A stretch of DNA of 64,000 nt from an uncultured Acetatifactor sp. (GTDB lineage Bacteria; Bacillota; Clostridia; Lachnospirales; Lachnospiraceae). The notes beneath the pieces are model-generated. The model saw only the letters and a program-made list of their open reading frames with translations. It made no database searches and was not told the DNA's origin. The stretch's first letter is position 1, and the number at the start of each line of letters is the position of its first letter. The stretch is taken from contig CAKRZO010000005.1 of assembly GCA_934433135.1 (NCBI GenBank), forward strand, positions 122,859 through 186,858, in the 5' to 3' direction. Of the stretch, positions 52,697 to 60,614 are shown piece by piece. Position numbers and translations under genes: made by a program.

Positions 52697-54406
52697 TTAG
52701 AAACTGCCGTTTTCTATCTGGGTAAGCAACGTTTCCTTTGCCTGTTTCATGGCTTTCTTCACGCTGCCTTCTTCGAAAGGAATGGCAAGGTTCGCATAAC
52801 GCAGTGTCTCTTTGTAGCTTAAGCTGCCGCCGCAGGTGCAAAGTTTTTTATAATCCTCCCATGCCGCTTCATGGTTTTCCTTATTTTTCCCTGCAAATTC
52901 CATAGCGCCCATAGTGGTCAGCGTGTAATTGATGTAATAGAATGGATAAAGGTAAATATGAAGCTTATGGTACCAGTAGCCGCCTCTTTCCATAAACTCA
53001 TCATCCTCGTAGGTTCTCCAAGGCATGTATTTCTCTTCCAGCTTATGCCACTCATAAGTCCGCTCCTTCGGCGTCAACTCCGGATTGGCATAACAGATGT
53101 GCTGGAACTCATCCACCGCAACTCCGAAAGGCACGAAAGTCACGGCATCCTGCAGATGGGCAAAACGGAATTTGTCCGCATCTTTACCGAAGAACCATTC
53201 CGCATAAGGATAAGAAAACTGTTCCATGGACATGGAATGGATTTCCGCAATATCCGTGGACTCACTGTAGTATGCGGCAATGGGCTGACTGCGCATTGCC
53301 ATATAACCTGCAAACGCATGTCCCAGCTCATGGGTCAGTACCTGCATATCAAAGATCGTATGATTGAAGCAGGAGAATACAAACGGAGCCTTCAGTGTCG
53401 GAAGGGACGTCATATAACCGGTAGAGGCTTTTCCGGGTTTATTCTTCAGATCCATCAGTTCATGATCGATCATAAAATCGATAAACTCTCCTGTCTCCGG
53501 GCTCATATCGTGGTACATCTTCTGCGCCTGTCCCACCATAAAATCATCGTCTCCGGCGGGAACCGCATTTCCATCGGCAAAAACACGCTTCTCATCGTAA
53601 ACCATCAGCTTCTCCACACCGAGACGCTTTGCCTGCGCTTCGTAAAGCTTTGAGCAAAGAGGAACCAACTCCTTGCGAACCTGCTCTCTGAAAGCAGCTA
53701 CCTCTTCCATGCCGTAATCGGTTCTGCCCTGTCTCATGTATCCTACTGGAATATAATTTTCATATCCTAAGTTTCTTCCCATTTCATTCCGGATGGTAAT
53801 CAGTTCCTGCCAGATTTCCTCCAGTCTGTCTTCATGAGAATGGTAAAACTCCGAATAAGCGGCAAAAGCTGCCTTACGCATCAAACGGTCTTCATGTTCG
53901 AAGTACTTCTGGATTCCATACAGGTTTAATGTTTTTCCGTCAAACTCAATGGCTGCAGTCGCCATGATTTTCTGGTATTCGTCCGTAAGTTTTGATTCCT
54001 TCTGCATCAGAGGAATGTTGGCTTCACAGAAAGTCTTCTTCTCCAGTTCCATCCCGGTAAAAAGCTGGTGGCCGAACTGCTTTATAAAGTTCTCTTTGAA
54101 TCGGCTGTTCTCCATCGCCTCATTGAAAGCGATCATCTTCGGCATAACGGTAGGCAGGGTCTCATCCAGATATTCGTTTTCCTTCTCATAATAAACATCT
54201 CTGGTATCCACCGTATGACGTATGCTCGCTATCGTATACTGTGTCTCCATTTCCTGCATCAGTCTGTCCTGCTCCATATAAACGGCAAGCGCCTGCTCAT
54301 AATTCTGCGCATGATTAAGACGCTCTGTCAGTTTCTCTACTTTCTCTCCCAGTCCTGTAAGATCGGGACGCTCATATTTTAATTCCGAAAATTTAAACTG
54401 TTCCAT
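52697..54406 (-). CDS. M3 family oligoendopeptidase
   Basis: A 569-residue mainly helical metallopeptidase. The zinc site is HELGHAF near residue 357 (HExxH), with the third ligand in ESTDIAEIHSMSMEQF and a substrate Tyr/His region (YPFYYINYT). It resembles PepF/thimet-type enzymes of the lactic-acid and clostridial type that cut short peptides in the cytoplasm. AAGGA lies nine bases before the ATG, and a near-consensus promoter lies at 54487-54515. Confidence 0.94.
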   Translation of the reverse strand: MEQFKFSELKYERPDLTGLGEKVEKLTERLNHAQNYEQALAVYMEQDRLMQEMETQYTIASIRHTVDTRDVYYEKENEYLDETLPTVMPKMIAFNEAMENSRFKENFIKQFGHQLFTGMELEKKTFCEANIPLMQKESKLTDEYQKIMATAAIEFDGKTLNLYGIQKYFEHEDRLMRKAAFAAYSEFYHSHEDRLEEIWQELITIRNEMGRNLGYENYIPVGYMRQGRTDYGMEEVAAFREQVRKELVPLCSKLYEAQAKRLGVEKLMVYDEKRVFADGNAVPAGDDDFMVGQAQKMYHDMSPETGEFIDFMIDHELMDLKNKPGKASTGYMTSLPTLKAPFVFSCFNHTIFDMQVLTHELGHAFAGYMAMRSQPIAAYYSESTDIAEIHSMSMEQFSYPYAEWFFGKDADKFRFAHLQDAVTFVPFGVAVDEFQHICYANPELTPKERTYEWHKLEEKYMPWRTYEDDEFMERGGYWYHKLHIYLYPFYYINYTLTTMGAMEFAGKNKENHEAAWEDYKKLCTCGGSLSYKETLRYANLAIPFEEGSVKKAMKQAKETLLTQIENGSF

Positions 54407-54486
54407 ACAAACTTTTCCTTTCTGCTTTTTTACTCATACCCGCGCCTGTCTGTGTCAAAAAAGAGCTGCGGGAATCTATGCTTGCT

Positions 54487-54515
54487 ATTATAAGCGTTTT
54501 TACGGAATTAATCAA
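54487..54515 (-). promoter_or_regulatory. Promoter of the M3 peptidase
   Basis: On the minus strand -35 TTGATT (54510-54515), 17-base spacer, -10 TATAAT (54487-54492). The leader is about 75 bases. Confidence 0.75.
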
Positions 54516-54557
54516 TGCCTATCCTCATTTCATACAGGATAAACTTACAAGATGTGT

Positions 54558-54583
54558 AACAGTCCAGACGCGCCATTCGCAAA
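54558..54583 (+). repeat. Dispersed repeat copy
   Basis: AACAGTCCAGACGCGCCATT begins a 26-base match to the family. It is preceded by ACAGGATAAACTTACAAG, which resembles the left end of the 4953-5135 element. Confidence 0.65.
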
Positions 54584-54610
54584 GCAGAGTTTCTGATGGG
54601 CACATGCGCT

Positions 54611-54668
54611 AAAGAAATAAAAAAGAGCGATCCGGCTTCCTGCTGAAACGCTCTTTTTTTATTTCTTT
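54611..54668 (-). terminator. Strong bidirectional terminator after the MMPL gene
   Basis: A 16-17-bp stem GAAATAAAAAAGAGCG/CGCTCTTTTTTTATTTC with a GC-rich head near the 19-base loop and T-runs in both directions. Confidence 0.85.
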
Positions 54669-54707
54669 GCTGACAACATCTTTGCAACCTCGTTTGCAAA
54701 GCCGGCA

Positions 54708-57416
54708 TTATTTTGAAAATCCGGATCTTTTCAAGTGCCCGATTACAACCCTGTCACACCAGGCAATCATTCCTGGCAGGATCAATAAGATTAAGAACAT
54801 GGCAGAAGCACAACCCACCGACAGTGTGCGGACAATCTGCTCAATGGTGGGATTGCCAAACAGCGGACCTATCACCGCTGTAATGAGCACCATAATGGTG
54901 CCGGAGGTGAGAATGGTATGGATGCTGCCCTTGTATGCGGCAATAAGAGCCTCATCCACAGGGAGTGCCACACGCGCTTCACGGTAGTAGCTGGTAAACA
55001 AAATTCCGTAGTCGATGGTTGCACCCATAAGGATGCACTCTACAATCAACAGAGCCAAATAGTACATAGAACCGCCGATCGCTCCCAATGCCGAGACTGT
55101 GATAAATACACCGCACTGAACAATCAGCACGAGGATCGCCGGAATGGCAAGTGAACGGAAGGTCAGTGCGACCACAATAAAAATGGATACTGCAGTAAGC
55201 AACGTAATAATCAACTGCTCTCGCCCGAATCCGGACTCCATCTCATCAACCATTACGCTATTGCCGATGAGATAGTGCCCGCCGGACAGCTTTTCATCAC
55301 ACAGCGCAGACAGTTCCTTTACAAATTTTGATGTTTTCTCCGATTCAACCGGCAACCTGGTGGTAATAGTCAGGCGGGAATACTGTTCACCTTTAAGCTG
55401 ATGAACGCCGTCGTAAAGCTGCGTTTTTGCCTTGCTGATTCCGTCCTTCTGTGCAGCAGTCAGCAGAGGTGAGAAGACCGGGTCGCGAGACAGCGTTGTA
55501 AGATACTCAACCACCTGCTCCGGAGACATGGTACGCTCTGTATCGGACTGCTTCATGCTCCCACTGTACAGATAGAGCAGATCCACTATGTTTACGTCAA
55601 ATTGATCACTTATTCCTCCGAGTAATTCCGTCATCTCCTCCGCTGAAAACATTCTGTCGTTTACCACAGCATCGGCAATGATCCTGGCCTGATAGAGCTT
55701 TCCTTTTACCGCATCATCAAACATTGCGGCATATTCGGGATTTGTCAGAAGGTTTTCCGTAAGAAAAGAAATGAACTCATACAGCGACATGGTTTTATCC
55801 GGCGAGTACTCCCTATTGTAGCGATACTTAAAGACCTGGGTGACCTGTTCCGTATCCATGCCGAGAATCTGCGCCAAAGCAGCGGGCGACAGGGGAATAC
55901 GCAGCGTCTCCTTATCGGTTAACGGTTGCATTGTCGCAAGCTGTGCAACAGATGTCTCGTCTATGCAGTCGGAAAACAAAGGGTCGGCGGCTACAGTATT
56001 CGAGAGGAAATCAATAAAATCAGACAGCGTCATGGGTTCTGTCTTCCCTTTTGTATAATAGCGGTAAAATACGATATTCAGCAACCTTTCGTCTGCTTCC
56101 GGATCCCCACCCATATCTGAGAGCAACTCCGTCATCTCATTGGCGGTACTTTGTCTGCCTATGGTCGTCGGATAGGAAACGACGTTTTTTACACCTTCCT
56201 TCTTCTCCAGTACCGATGCAATGTCTGAAATCTCATCCTCATCCGCATTGTCATACAGCAGGACAAGGGAATTGTCTTTGGGGAAAACATCGGCAATCGG
56301 ATCCTTTTCGGCCAGCGTGTAGACGGTTTTCGTACCATATTGCAGATATCCCGTGACGGCAAACAACATTACAAATAAAACGACTGTCACCCTGCGGAAA
56401 CGATAACCGGATTTACCCAACGTATCTGCAAGGTTCTTTTTATTCGCCCTCTCTGCCTGACTTCTTTTCCCAGTCTTTTCAATCAGTTTGTGTGACATCA
56501 GGATGAGGGGCGGCAGAACAGTGAATACGCAAAGCATGCTGAATGTAACACCTTTTGCCAGTACAATACCAATATCCGCACCGATCTTAAAGCTCATAAA
56601 AACAAGCACCAAGAGCCCGACGATCGTGGTGACGGCACTGCCGATAATTGAACCAAAGGCAGCTCGCAAAGCACTTATCATAGCTTTCTTGCGGTCATCG
56701 GTCTTTTTAAGCTCCTGCCGATAACGATTCATTAATATAATGGAATAGTCCATAGACAACGCAAGCTGCAGCACTGCCGCAATTCCGAAGCTGACATCCG
56801 ATATCTCGCCGAGAAAAAAATTTGTACCCAGGTTCAGTACGACAGCAATGCCTATCGTGATAAGAAACAGTACCGGCTCAAAGTACGAACCGCAGGAGAT
56901 AAGGAGAACCGCAAGAATGATCCCAAACGCAGCCAGATAGACAGAAAGCGGAATATCCGGCGCCGAAGTGTCATCGTTCTTGATCGTAATATCATAATCG
57001 GAATACTCCTCTGCCACCCGGTTTTCAATGGCAGCCTCTTCTTCCGTGTCATATCCATATCCGGTATTAAGGATATAGAGAGTATACTCTCCGCTGTTGT
57101 AGTCTCCGCTCTCCGGACCAAAGGATACACTATCTACGTTTTTTACTGCCGCAAGAGCATTTTTCATTTCCGTCTTTTTGTCATTACTCAGCCCACGAAA
57201 CATCACGCGAATCGTGCAGACCGCATCGCTCTTCGGAAATTCCTTTTCCATAAGAGAAATACCCTGTCTCATCGGTGAATCGTTCGGCAGGTATTTGGTC
57301 ATGTCCGAATTCACGTCGACTCTCGGTATCAGTACTCCGCAAATTGCGGTCAGCAGCAGTATGACGATAAGAATTAAGACCCGTTTATTTACAATGAAGT
57401 TTGATAATCGTTCCAT
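54708..57416 (-). CDS. MMPL/RND-family exporter
   Basis: A 902-residue transporter with twelve hydrophobic segments in two halves. After the first helix is an outside loop with NSDMTKYLPNDSPMRQGISL, the usual MMPL start. The helix 4-6 region contains ALSMDYSIILMNRYRQEL in the first half and ILMGATIDYGILFTSYYREAR in the second; the Asp in each is the proton-relay position. A large outside domain of about 350 residues (380-700) lies before helix 7. It probably exports a lipid or a hydrophobic toxic compound. It is divergent from a TetR regulator that likely controls it. AGGAG lies eight bases before the ATG. Confidence 0.93.
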   Translation of the reverse strand: MERLSNFIVNKRVLILIVILLLTAICGVLIPRVDVNSDMTKYLPNDSPMRQGISLMEKEFPKSDAVCTIRVMFRGLSNDKKTEMKNALAAVKNVDSVSFGPESGDYNSGEYTLYILNTGYGYDTEEEAAIENRVAEEYSDYDITIKNDDTSAPDIPLSVYLAAFGIILAVLLISCGSYFEPVLFLITIGIAVVLNLGTNFFLGEISDVSFGIAAVLQLALSMDYSIILMNRYRQELKKTDDRKKAMISALRAAFGSIIGSAVTTIVGLLVLVFMSFKIGADIGIVLAKGVTFSMLCVFTVLPPLILMSHKLIEKTGKRSQAERANKKNLADTLGKSGYRFRRVTVVLFVMLFAVTGYLQYGTKTVYTLAEKDPIADVFPKDNSLVLLYDNADEDEISDIASVLEKKEGVKNVVSYPTTIGRQSTANEMTELLSDMGGDPEADERLLNIVFYRYYTKGKTEPMTLSDFIDFLSNTVAADPLFSDCIDETSVAQLATMQPLTDKETLRIPLSPAALAQILGMDTEQVTQVFKYRYNREYSPDKTMSLYEFISFLTENLLTNPEYAAMFDDAVKGKLYQARIIADAVVNDRMFSAEEMTELLGGISDQFDVNIVDLLYLYSGSMKQSDTERTMSPEQVVEYLTTLSRDPVFSPLLTAAQKDGISKAKTQLYDGVHQLKGEQYSRLTITTRLPVESEKTSKFVKELSALCDEKLSGGHYLIGNSVMVDEMESGFGREQLIITLLTAVSIFIVVALTFRSLAIPAILVLIVQCGVFITVSALGAIGGSMYYLALLIVECILMGATIDYGILFTSYYREARVALPVDEALIAAYKGSIHTILTSGTIMVLITAVIGPLFGNPTIEQIVRTLSVGCASAMFLILLILPGMIAWCDRVVIGHLKRSGFSK

Positions 57417-57438
57417 AGGCGTTTCTCCTGCGTGGCTG

Positions 57439-57488
57439 TTGACAAGTCTTCACATTTGAATTATAATTACAATCAGATATAAAGTCAA
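57439..57488. promoter_or_regulatory. Overlapping divergent promoters of the exporter and tetR
   Basis: Plus strand: TTGACA (57439-57444), 17-base spacer, TATAAT (57462-57467), a perfect consensus promoter for the regulator. Minus strand: TTGACT (57483-57488), 17-base spacer, TATAAT (57460-57465) for the exporter. The two -10 boxes share ATTATAAT, so polymerase can occupy only one at a time. Confidence 0.85.
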
Positions 57489-57533
57489 CAGACTGTTTAT
57501 CTCAAAAAGTTATGGCATAAACACAACGTATAG

Positions 57534-57561
57534 TTTGTGATTTAAAATAAACAATCACAAA
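57534..57561. promoter_or_regulatory. Candidate TetR operator
   Basis: Perfect inverted repeat TTTGTGATT (57534-57542) and AATCACAAA (57553-57561) with a ten-base centre. It lies between the divergent promoters and the tetR start, in the tetR leader. Confidence 0.65.
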
Positions 57562-57586
57562 TCATTTGTTGGGAAAAGGAGATCCT

Positions 57587-58123
57587 ATGGAAAACCAAAG
57601 AGTGCGACTGAGCAAGATGCTGCTGAAAAACGCACTGATAACGCTTTTGAACGAAAAACCGCTTGAAAAAATCACCATCTATGAGCTATGTGCCAAAGCA
57701 CAGCTTAACCGTGTCACCTTTTATAAATATTATGGCAGTCAGTATGACCTTTTGACCGACATTGAGAATGACTGCTTCCACAAGCTCGAAGAGATCCTGT
57801 CCGACAACGCATCCGATGGCGAAGATTGTCTATGCCGAATGTTGGATGCCTTGCTTGCCGATGAAGAGCATTTCAAGGTACTCATTAATGCCTTGCCGGA
57901 TAAGGATTTTTCAACCAAGCTGTTTGATTTACCCACCATACGGCATCAGCTTGATATGGCAATCCCGGACACTTTTACCGTAGAAGAACGGAATGAGCTT
58001 TGCCTTTTCTTCTACCAAGGCGGCTATGCGGTGATACGAGAGTGGCTGAATCGTGAAAACCGACAGTCATCGAAAAAGATGGCGACATTTCTTAACGGCG
58101 TTATCCGCAAACTGACACAGTGA
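57587..58123 (+). CDS. TetR/AcrR-family transcriptional regulator
   Basis: A 178-residue protein. The N-terminal HTH is LSKMLLKNALITLLNEKPLEKITIYELCAKAQLNRVTFYKYYGSQYDLLTDIE, where LNRVTFYKYY is the recognition-helix segment of the TetR family. The C-terminal region is helical and binds an unknown ligand (TetR_C_33-like in size). AAGGAG lies five bases before the ATG; the frame extends to a TTG at 57566. It is divergent from the MMPL exporter and probably represses it and itself. Confidence 0.92.
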   Translation: MENQRVRLSKMLLKNALITLLNEKPLEKITIYELCAKAQLNRVTFYKYYGSQYDLLTDIENDCFHKLEEILSDNASDGEDCLCRMLDALLADEEHFKVLINALPDKDFSTKLFDLPTIRHQLDMAIPDTFTVEERNELCLFFYQGGYAVIREWLNRENRQSSKKMATFLNGVIRKLTQ

Positions 58124-58796
58124 AAGATTTATACACCGGATTTTGCAAAGCCGGCAATTCCGACTCTTTGGTGAACACATGACCGAGATGGCGTACTCCT
58201 CAATGGGCTTAAGAAAGGCCGCCCGATGATGGTGTTGACAACGGTGACTGCGTTGCCGGAGAACAGCTCACTGCTCTTGAATGCGTTCTCGTCCAGTTCC
58301 TTGCCTTCTTCATGGAGATTTTCTTCGTAGGAATCCTGTGCAGCAGTTCCTGAAACCAGCCGATGGGACAGGCGCCGGAGCTTCTGGGCGTTGATCGTTA
58401 CGATCTGATGCTTCTTGATTTGATCTTCCAGCCCTTTTTCCGTGTAGATAAGTCCCGGGGTCGGGAGTTCGGCGGTGCAGGGTCGGGGCTTTCTCTGAGG
58501 TGGAAAATTGCCGGCCTCCACGGCGGCTCCGTCTGGGTGGAAGAAAGCTCGAAGATGGGCGCCACCAGTGCGGCGGAGCTGCCAACGAAAATTTACAAAG
58601 CAACTACTAATCTGTCAGACAGAAGAAAAGAACCTGAATGCCGTGCAAAAGCCCTTTTCCGGGCAACGGCAGCAACCAAACGACCGTTCTCTCCAGGAAC
58701 TGCTTCCCACAGTCCTTGCCCGTCTGCCGAAAACGATGATCTTACCGTGAGTACGTGCAGAACGATGTAGAGCGCGTATTCATGGAGTATACTTAT
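58124..58796. other. Mosaic of gene debris (673 bp)
   Basis: No intact gene is seen. On the minus strand, about 58200-58440, an open stretch with gene-like composition (KKHQIVTINAQKLRRL, SSELFSGNAVTVVN) has no recognised family. On the plus strand, 58423-58584 encodes a histidine-kinase tail, and a third frame to about 58750 gives another gene-like fragment. The pieces abut without starts or stops in place, as after several recombination events. Confidence 0.6.
58423..58584 (+). pseudogene. Sensor histidine kinase C-terminal remnant (HATPase G-boxes)
   Basis: In one plus-strand frame IFQPFFRVDKSRGREFGGAG is followed by SGLSLRWKIAGLHGGSVWVEESSKMGATSAAELP. This matches the F-box, G1 and G2 boxes and final strands of HATPase_c kinases (typically DKSRSR...GGAGLGLSL...HGG...V). 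The N-box, H-box and sensor parts are absent, so this is a decayed fragment of about 54 residues. Confidence 0.75.
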
Positions 58797-59366
58797 ATGA
58801 GAACAGCAAATAAACAGATATATATCGTGATCAGCCAGACCGGCACTCTGTTATCCCGAATCCTTAAGTACATTACCGGTGCCGAATACAATCATGCCTC
58901 CATCAGTCTCTCCAAAGATCTTGATACGATGTATTCCTTTGGCCGCAGATATCCTTATAACCCGTTTTGGGGCGGTTTTGTAATAGAGTCACCCCATACC
59001 GGAACCTTCAAGCGTTTTTCTAATACAAAGGCGATGATTTTGAGTGTGAATATCAGAGAGGATCAGTACGCAGAACTCAGGAATGTGCTTGAAAGAATGT
59101 GGAAACGAAGGAAGAAGTACCACTATAACTATGTCGGTCTCTGCCTGGCTTACTTCCATATCACCTGGAAGCGTGAAAACTACTATTACTGCTCGGAATT
59201 TGTTGGAGAACTTCTCATAAAGGGGCAGATTGACGGCATTGAATGCTTACATTCTTCTATTATCCAGCCAGTCCATTTTCTCCGACTGCCACACACGCAG
59301 ATCTATTGCGGGAAACTGTGTGAATATGTAAGGCTGGGTAGTAAGGACACAATTTCTCACAAATAA
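58797..59366 (+). CDS. Permuted papain-like / NlpC-P60-superfamily protein (YiiX-type), tentative
   Basis: A 189-residue protein without a signal peptide. It has TGAEYNHASISLSKDLDTMYSFGRR with a candidate catalytic His, and later NYYYCSEFVGELL with a candidate Cys in the order His-then-Cys, as in circularly permuted NlpC/P60 (YiiX/LRAT-like) folds. Such proteins cleave or acylate amide or ester bonds of peptides or lipids; no substrate can be named. GGAG nine bases before ATG 58797 supports the start. The frame continues back to 58755 into the debris region, so the original N-terminus may have been different. Confidence 0.7.
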   Translation: MRTANKQIYIVISQTGTLLSRILKYITGAEYNHASISLSKDLDTMYSFGRRYPYNPFWGGFVIESPHTGTFKRFSNTKAMILSVNIREDQYAELRNVLERMWKRRKKYHYNYVGLCLAYFHITWKRENYYYCSEFVGELLIKGQIDGIECLHSSIIQPVHFLRLPHTQIYCGKLCEYVRLGSKDTISHK

Positions 59367-59721
59367 GAACAGACTGTCTCCTCGTCCGAAGAAGCCGTTT
59401 TGCGTTTTTGATTTTTTCTGCAAAACGGATATTCCTATCCGGTGTTCCGATAACATCTCCAGTACAACGTACCAAAATTAACCGGACTAAAAAAAGTTTG
59501 TTGCCACCGTTTTCCATCCTTTTTTCAAATCGTAACAATTCAAACGTATCATTGGCAAAACCGCGCTTAACACGCTAAAACGAAGTATTTTTCTAAAAAG
59601 GGAAGTGAAATTTTGAAAGAAAAGACTCCCGGAGTACGTTACAATTGTTATAGTCGCAGCAATTGCAACGGCAGTAACCATCTTCACAACATAGTCACTT
59701 ACGAAAGGAGTATGCCATACT
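59367..59721. other. Intergenic region before the GH16 gene (355 bp)
   Basis: It contains a hairpin CCGTTTTGC/GCAAAACGG (about 59393-59426), a diverged dispersed repeat copy at 59534-59559, and a short hydrophobic open stretch near 59600-59690 with no start codon. I see no convincing gene. Confidence 0.6.
59534..59559 (+). repeat. Diverged dispersed repeat copy
   Basis: AACAATTCAAACGTATCATT matches the family core with several changes (consensus AACAGTTCAGACGCGCCATT). Confidence 0.5.
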
Positions 59722-60546
59722 ATGAAAAGATACGAAGTAGAAGGACATGTTCCCAGTTATCTTCCGGAAGATAAGGAATGGAAGCTGGTGTGGCACGATG
59801 AATTTGACGGTCCTGATCTGGATCGGGGAAAATGGGATTTTCGTCTGAATTTCTGGGGAAAGCCTTTTGATGCTTATACGGATCAGGGAATTGTCTTTGA
59901 CGGAAAAAGCAATATTGAGCTGCACAGAACCGTGAGAAACGGCTGTTATGTATCTCCGCAGCTTCAGACCGGCAGCAATTCCTTTGACATTCCGAAGGAT
60001 GTCTCCAGTGTAAAAAATCCCTGGGGGCAGGATGATATCTGGCCTCTGGGGGAATTGAGCAAGCCCAAATTCATGCATCGGTTCGGCTATTATGAATGCA
60101 GATGCCGCTTCCAAAAGGATCCGGCAAGAATGTGGAGCGCCTTCTGGACCCAGGCTCCCGGAATCGGCACGACCTACGACCCTGCATGGTCCGGAATCGA
60201 ATCGGACATCATGGAATGCTTCCTGGTGGACGAGGCTACCACCGGCAACATTATGGGCGGATACGGCAAGCAGTTCCGCAACGAAGGCAGAGTCAGCTAT
60301 CCTCTGAAAAAGACGCCGGACGGCTATCACGTTTTCGGTATGGACTGGTCTGAAAAAGGGTATGTCTTTTACTGCGATGGTGAAGTAGTATCCGCCACTT
60401 CCGAAAATGTTTCCATGGTTCCCCAGTTTATTCTGCTTACAACAGAAGTCCGGGGCTACCGCAGCAGTACCCCGGAGAAAGTAGAAGGTGAATTTGTGGA
60501 TGATGCTTTCATCGTAGATTATGTACGGGTATTTGATGCCGTCTGA
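59722..60546 (+). CDS. Glycoside hydrolase family 16 protein, no signal peptide
   Basis: A 274-residue GH16 jelly-roll protein. WKLVWHDEFDGPDLDRGKWDF is the family start, and GIESDIMECFLVDE carries the catalytic E-x-D-x-x-E (Glu160 nucleophile, Asp162, Glu165 acid/base). Flanking aromatic residues (W139, F141, W142) would line the glucan/galactan cleft. There is no signal peptide or membrane helix, so it should stay in the cytoplasm unless exported otherwise, which is unusual for GH16. The substrate is likely a beta-1,3/1,4-linked glycan or galactan; it cannot be fixed. AAAGGAG lies 11 bases before the ATG. It is convergent with an AraC regulator. Confidence 0.92.
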   Translation: MKRYEVEGHVPSYLPEDKEWKLVWHDEFDGPDLDRGKWDFRLNFWGKPFDAYTDQGIVFDGKSNIELHRTVRNGCYVSPQLQTGSNSFDIPKDVSSVKNPWGQDDIWPLGELSKPKFMHRFGYYECRCRFQKDPARMWSAFWTQAPGIGTTYDPAWSGIESDIMECFLVDEATTGNIMGGYGKQFRNEGRVSYPLKKTPDGYHVFGMDWSEKGYVFYCDGEVVSATSENVSMVPQFILLTTEVRGYRSSTPEKVEGEFVDDAFIVDYVRVFDAV

Positions 60547-60549
60547 TAT

Positions 60550-60614
60550 AACTGTTCGGACGTACCATTCACAAATCCCCACTCTCATTGCTTATTTGCT
60601 TATCCGCTGCTTCG
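60550..60614 (+). repeat. Dispersed repeat copy between convergent genes
   Basis: AACTGTTCGGACGTACCATT (60550-60569) begins the copy, followed by CGCTGCTTCGCTACTGC near 60602-60618. It fills the gap between the GH16 and AraC genes. Confidence 0.65.

Larger units (their letters stand above)
54407..54707. other. Intergenic region between the M3 peptidase and the MMPL gene (301 bp)
   Basis: It contains the M3 promoter, a sequence ACAGGATAAAC shared with 4957, a dispersed repeat copy and a strong terminator. I see no gene in it. Confidence 0.7.

Noticed and set aside
59487..59687. 66-codon minus-strand ORF with a hydrophobic start
   Set aside because: It overlaps a diverged repeat copy, has no convincing SD, and its C-terminal half has no gene-like pattern.
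59600..59693. Plus-strand hydrophobic peptide (YVTIVIVAAIATAV)
   Set aside because: The frame begins right after a TGA with no start codon; it may be a remnant but cannot be called.
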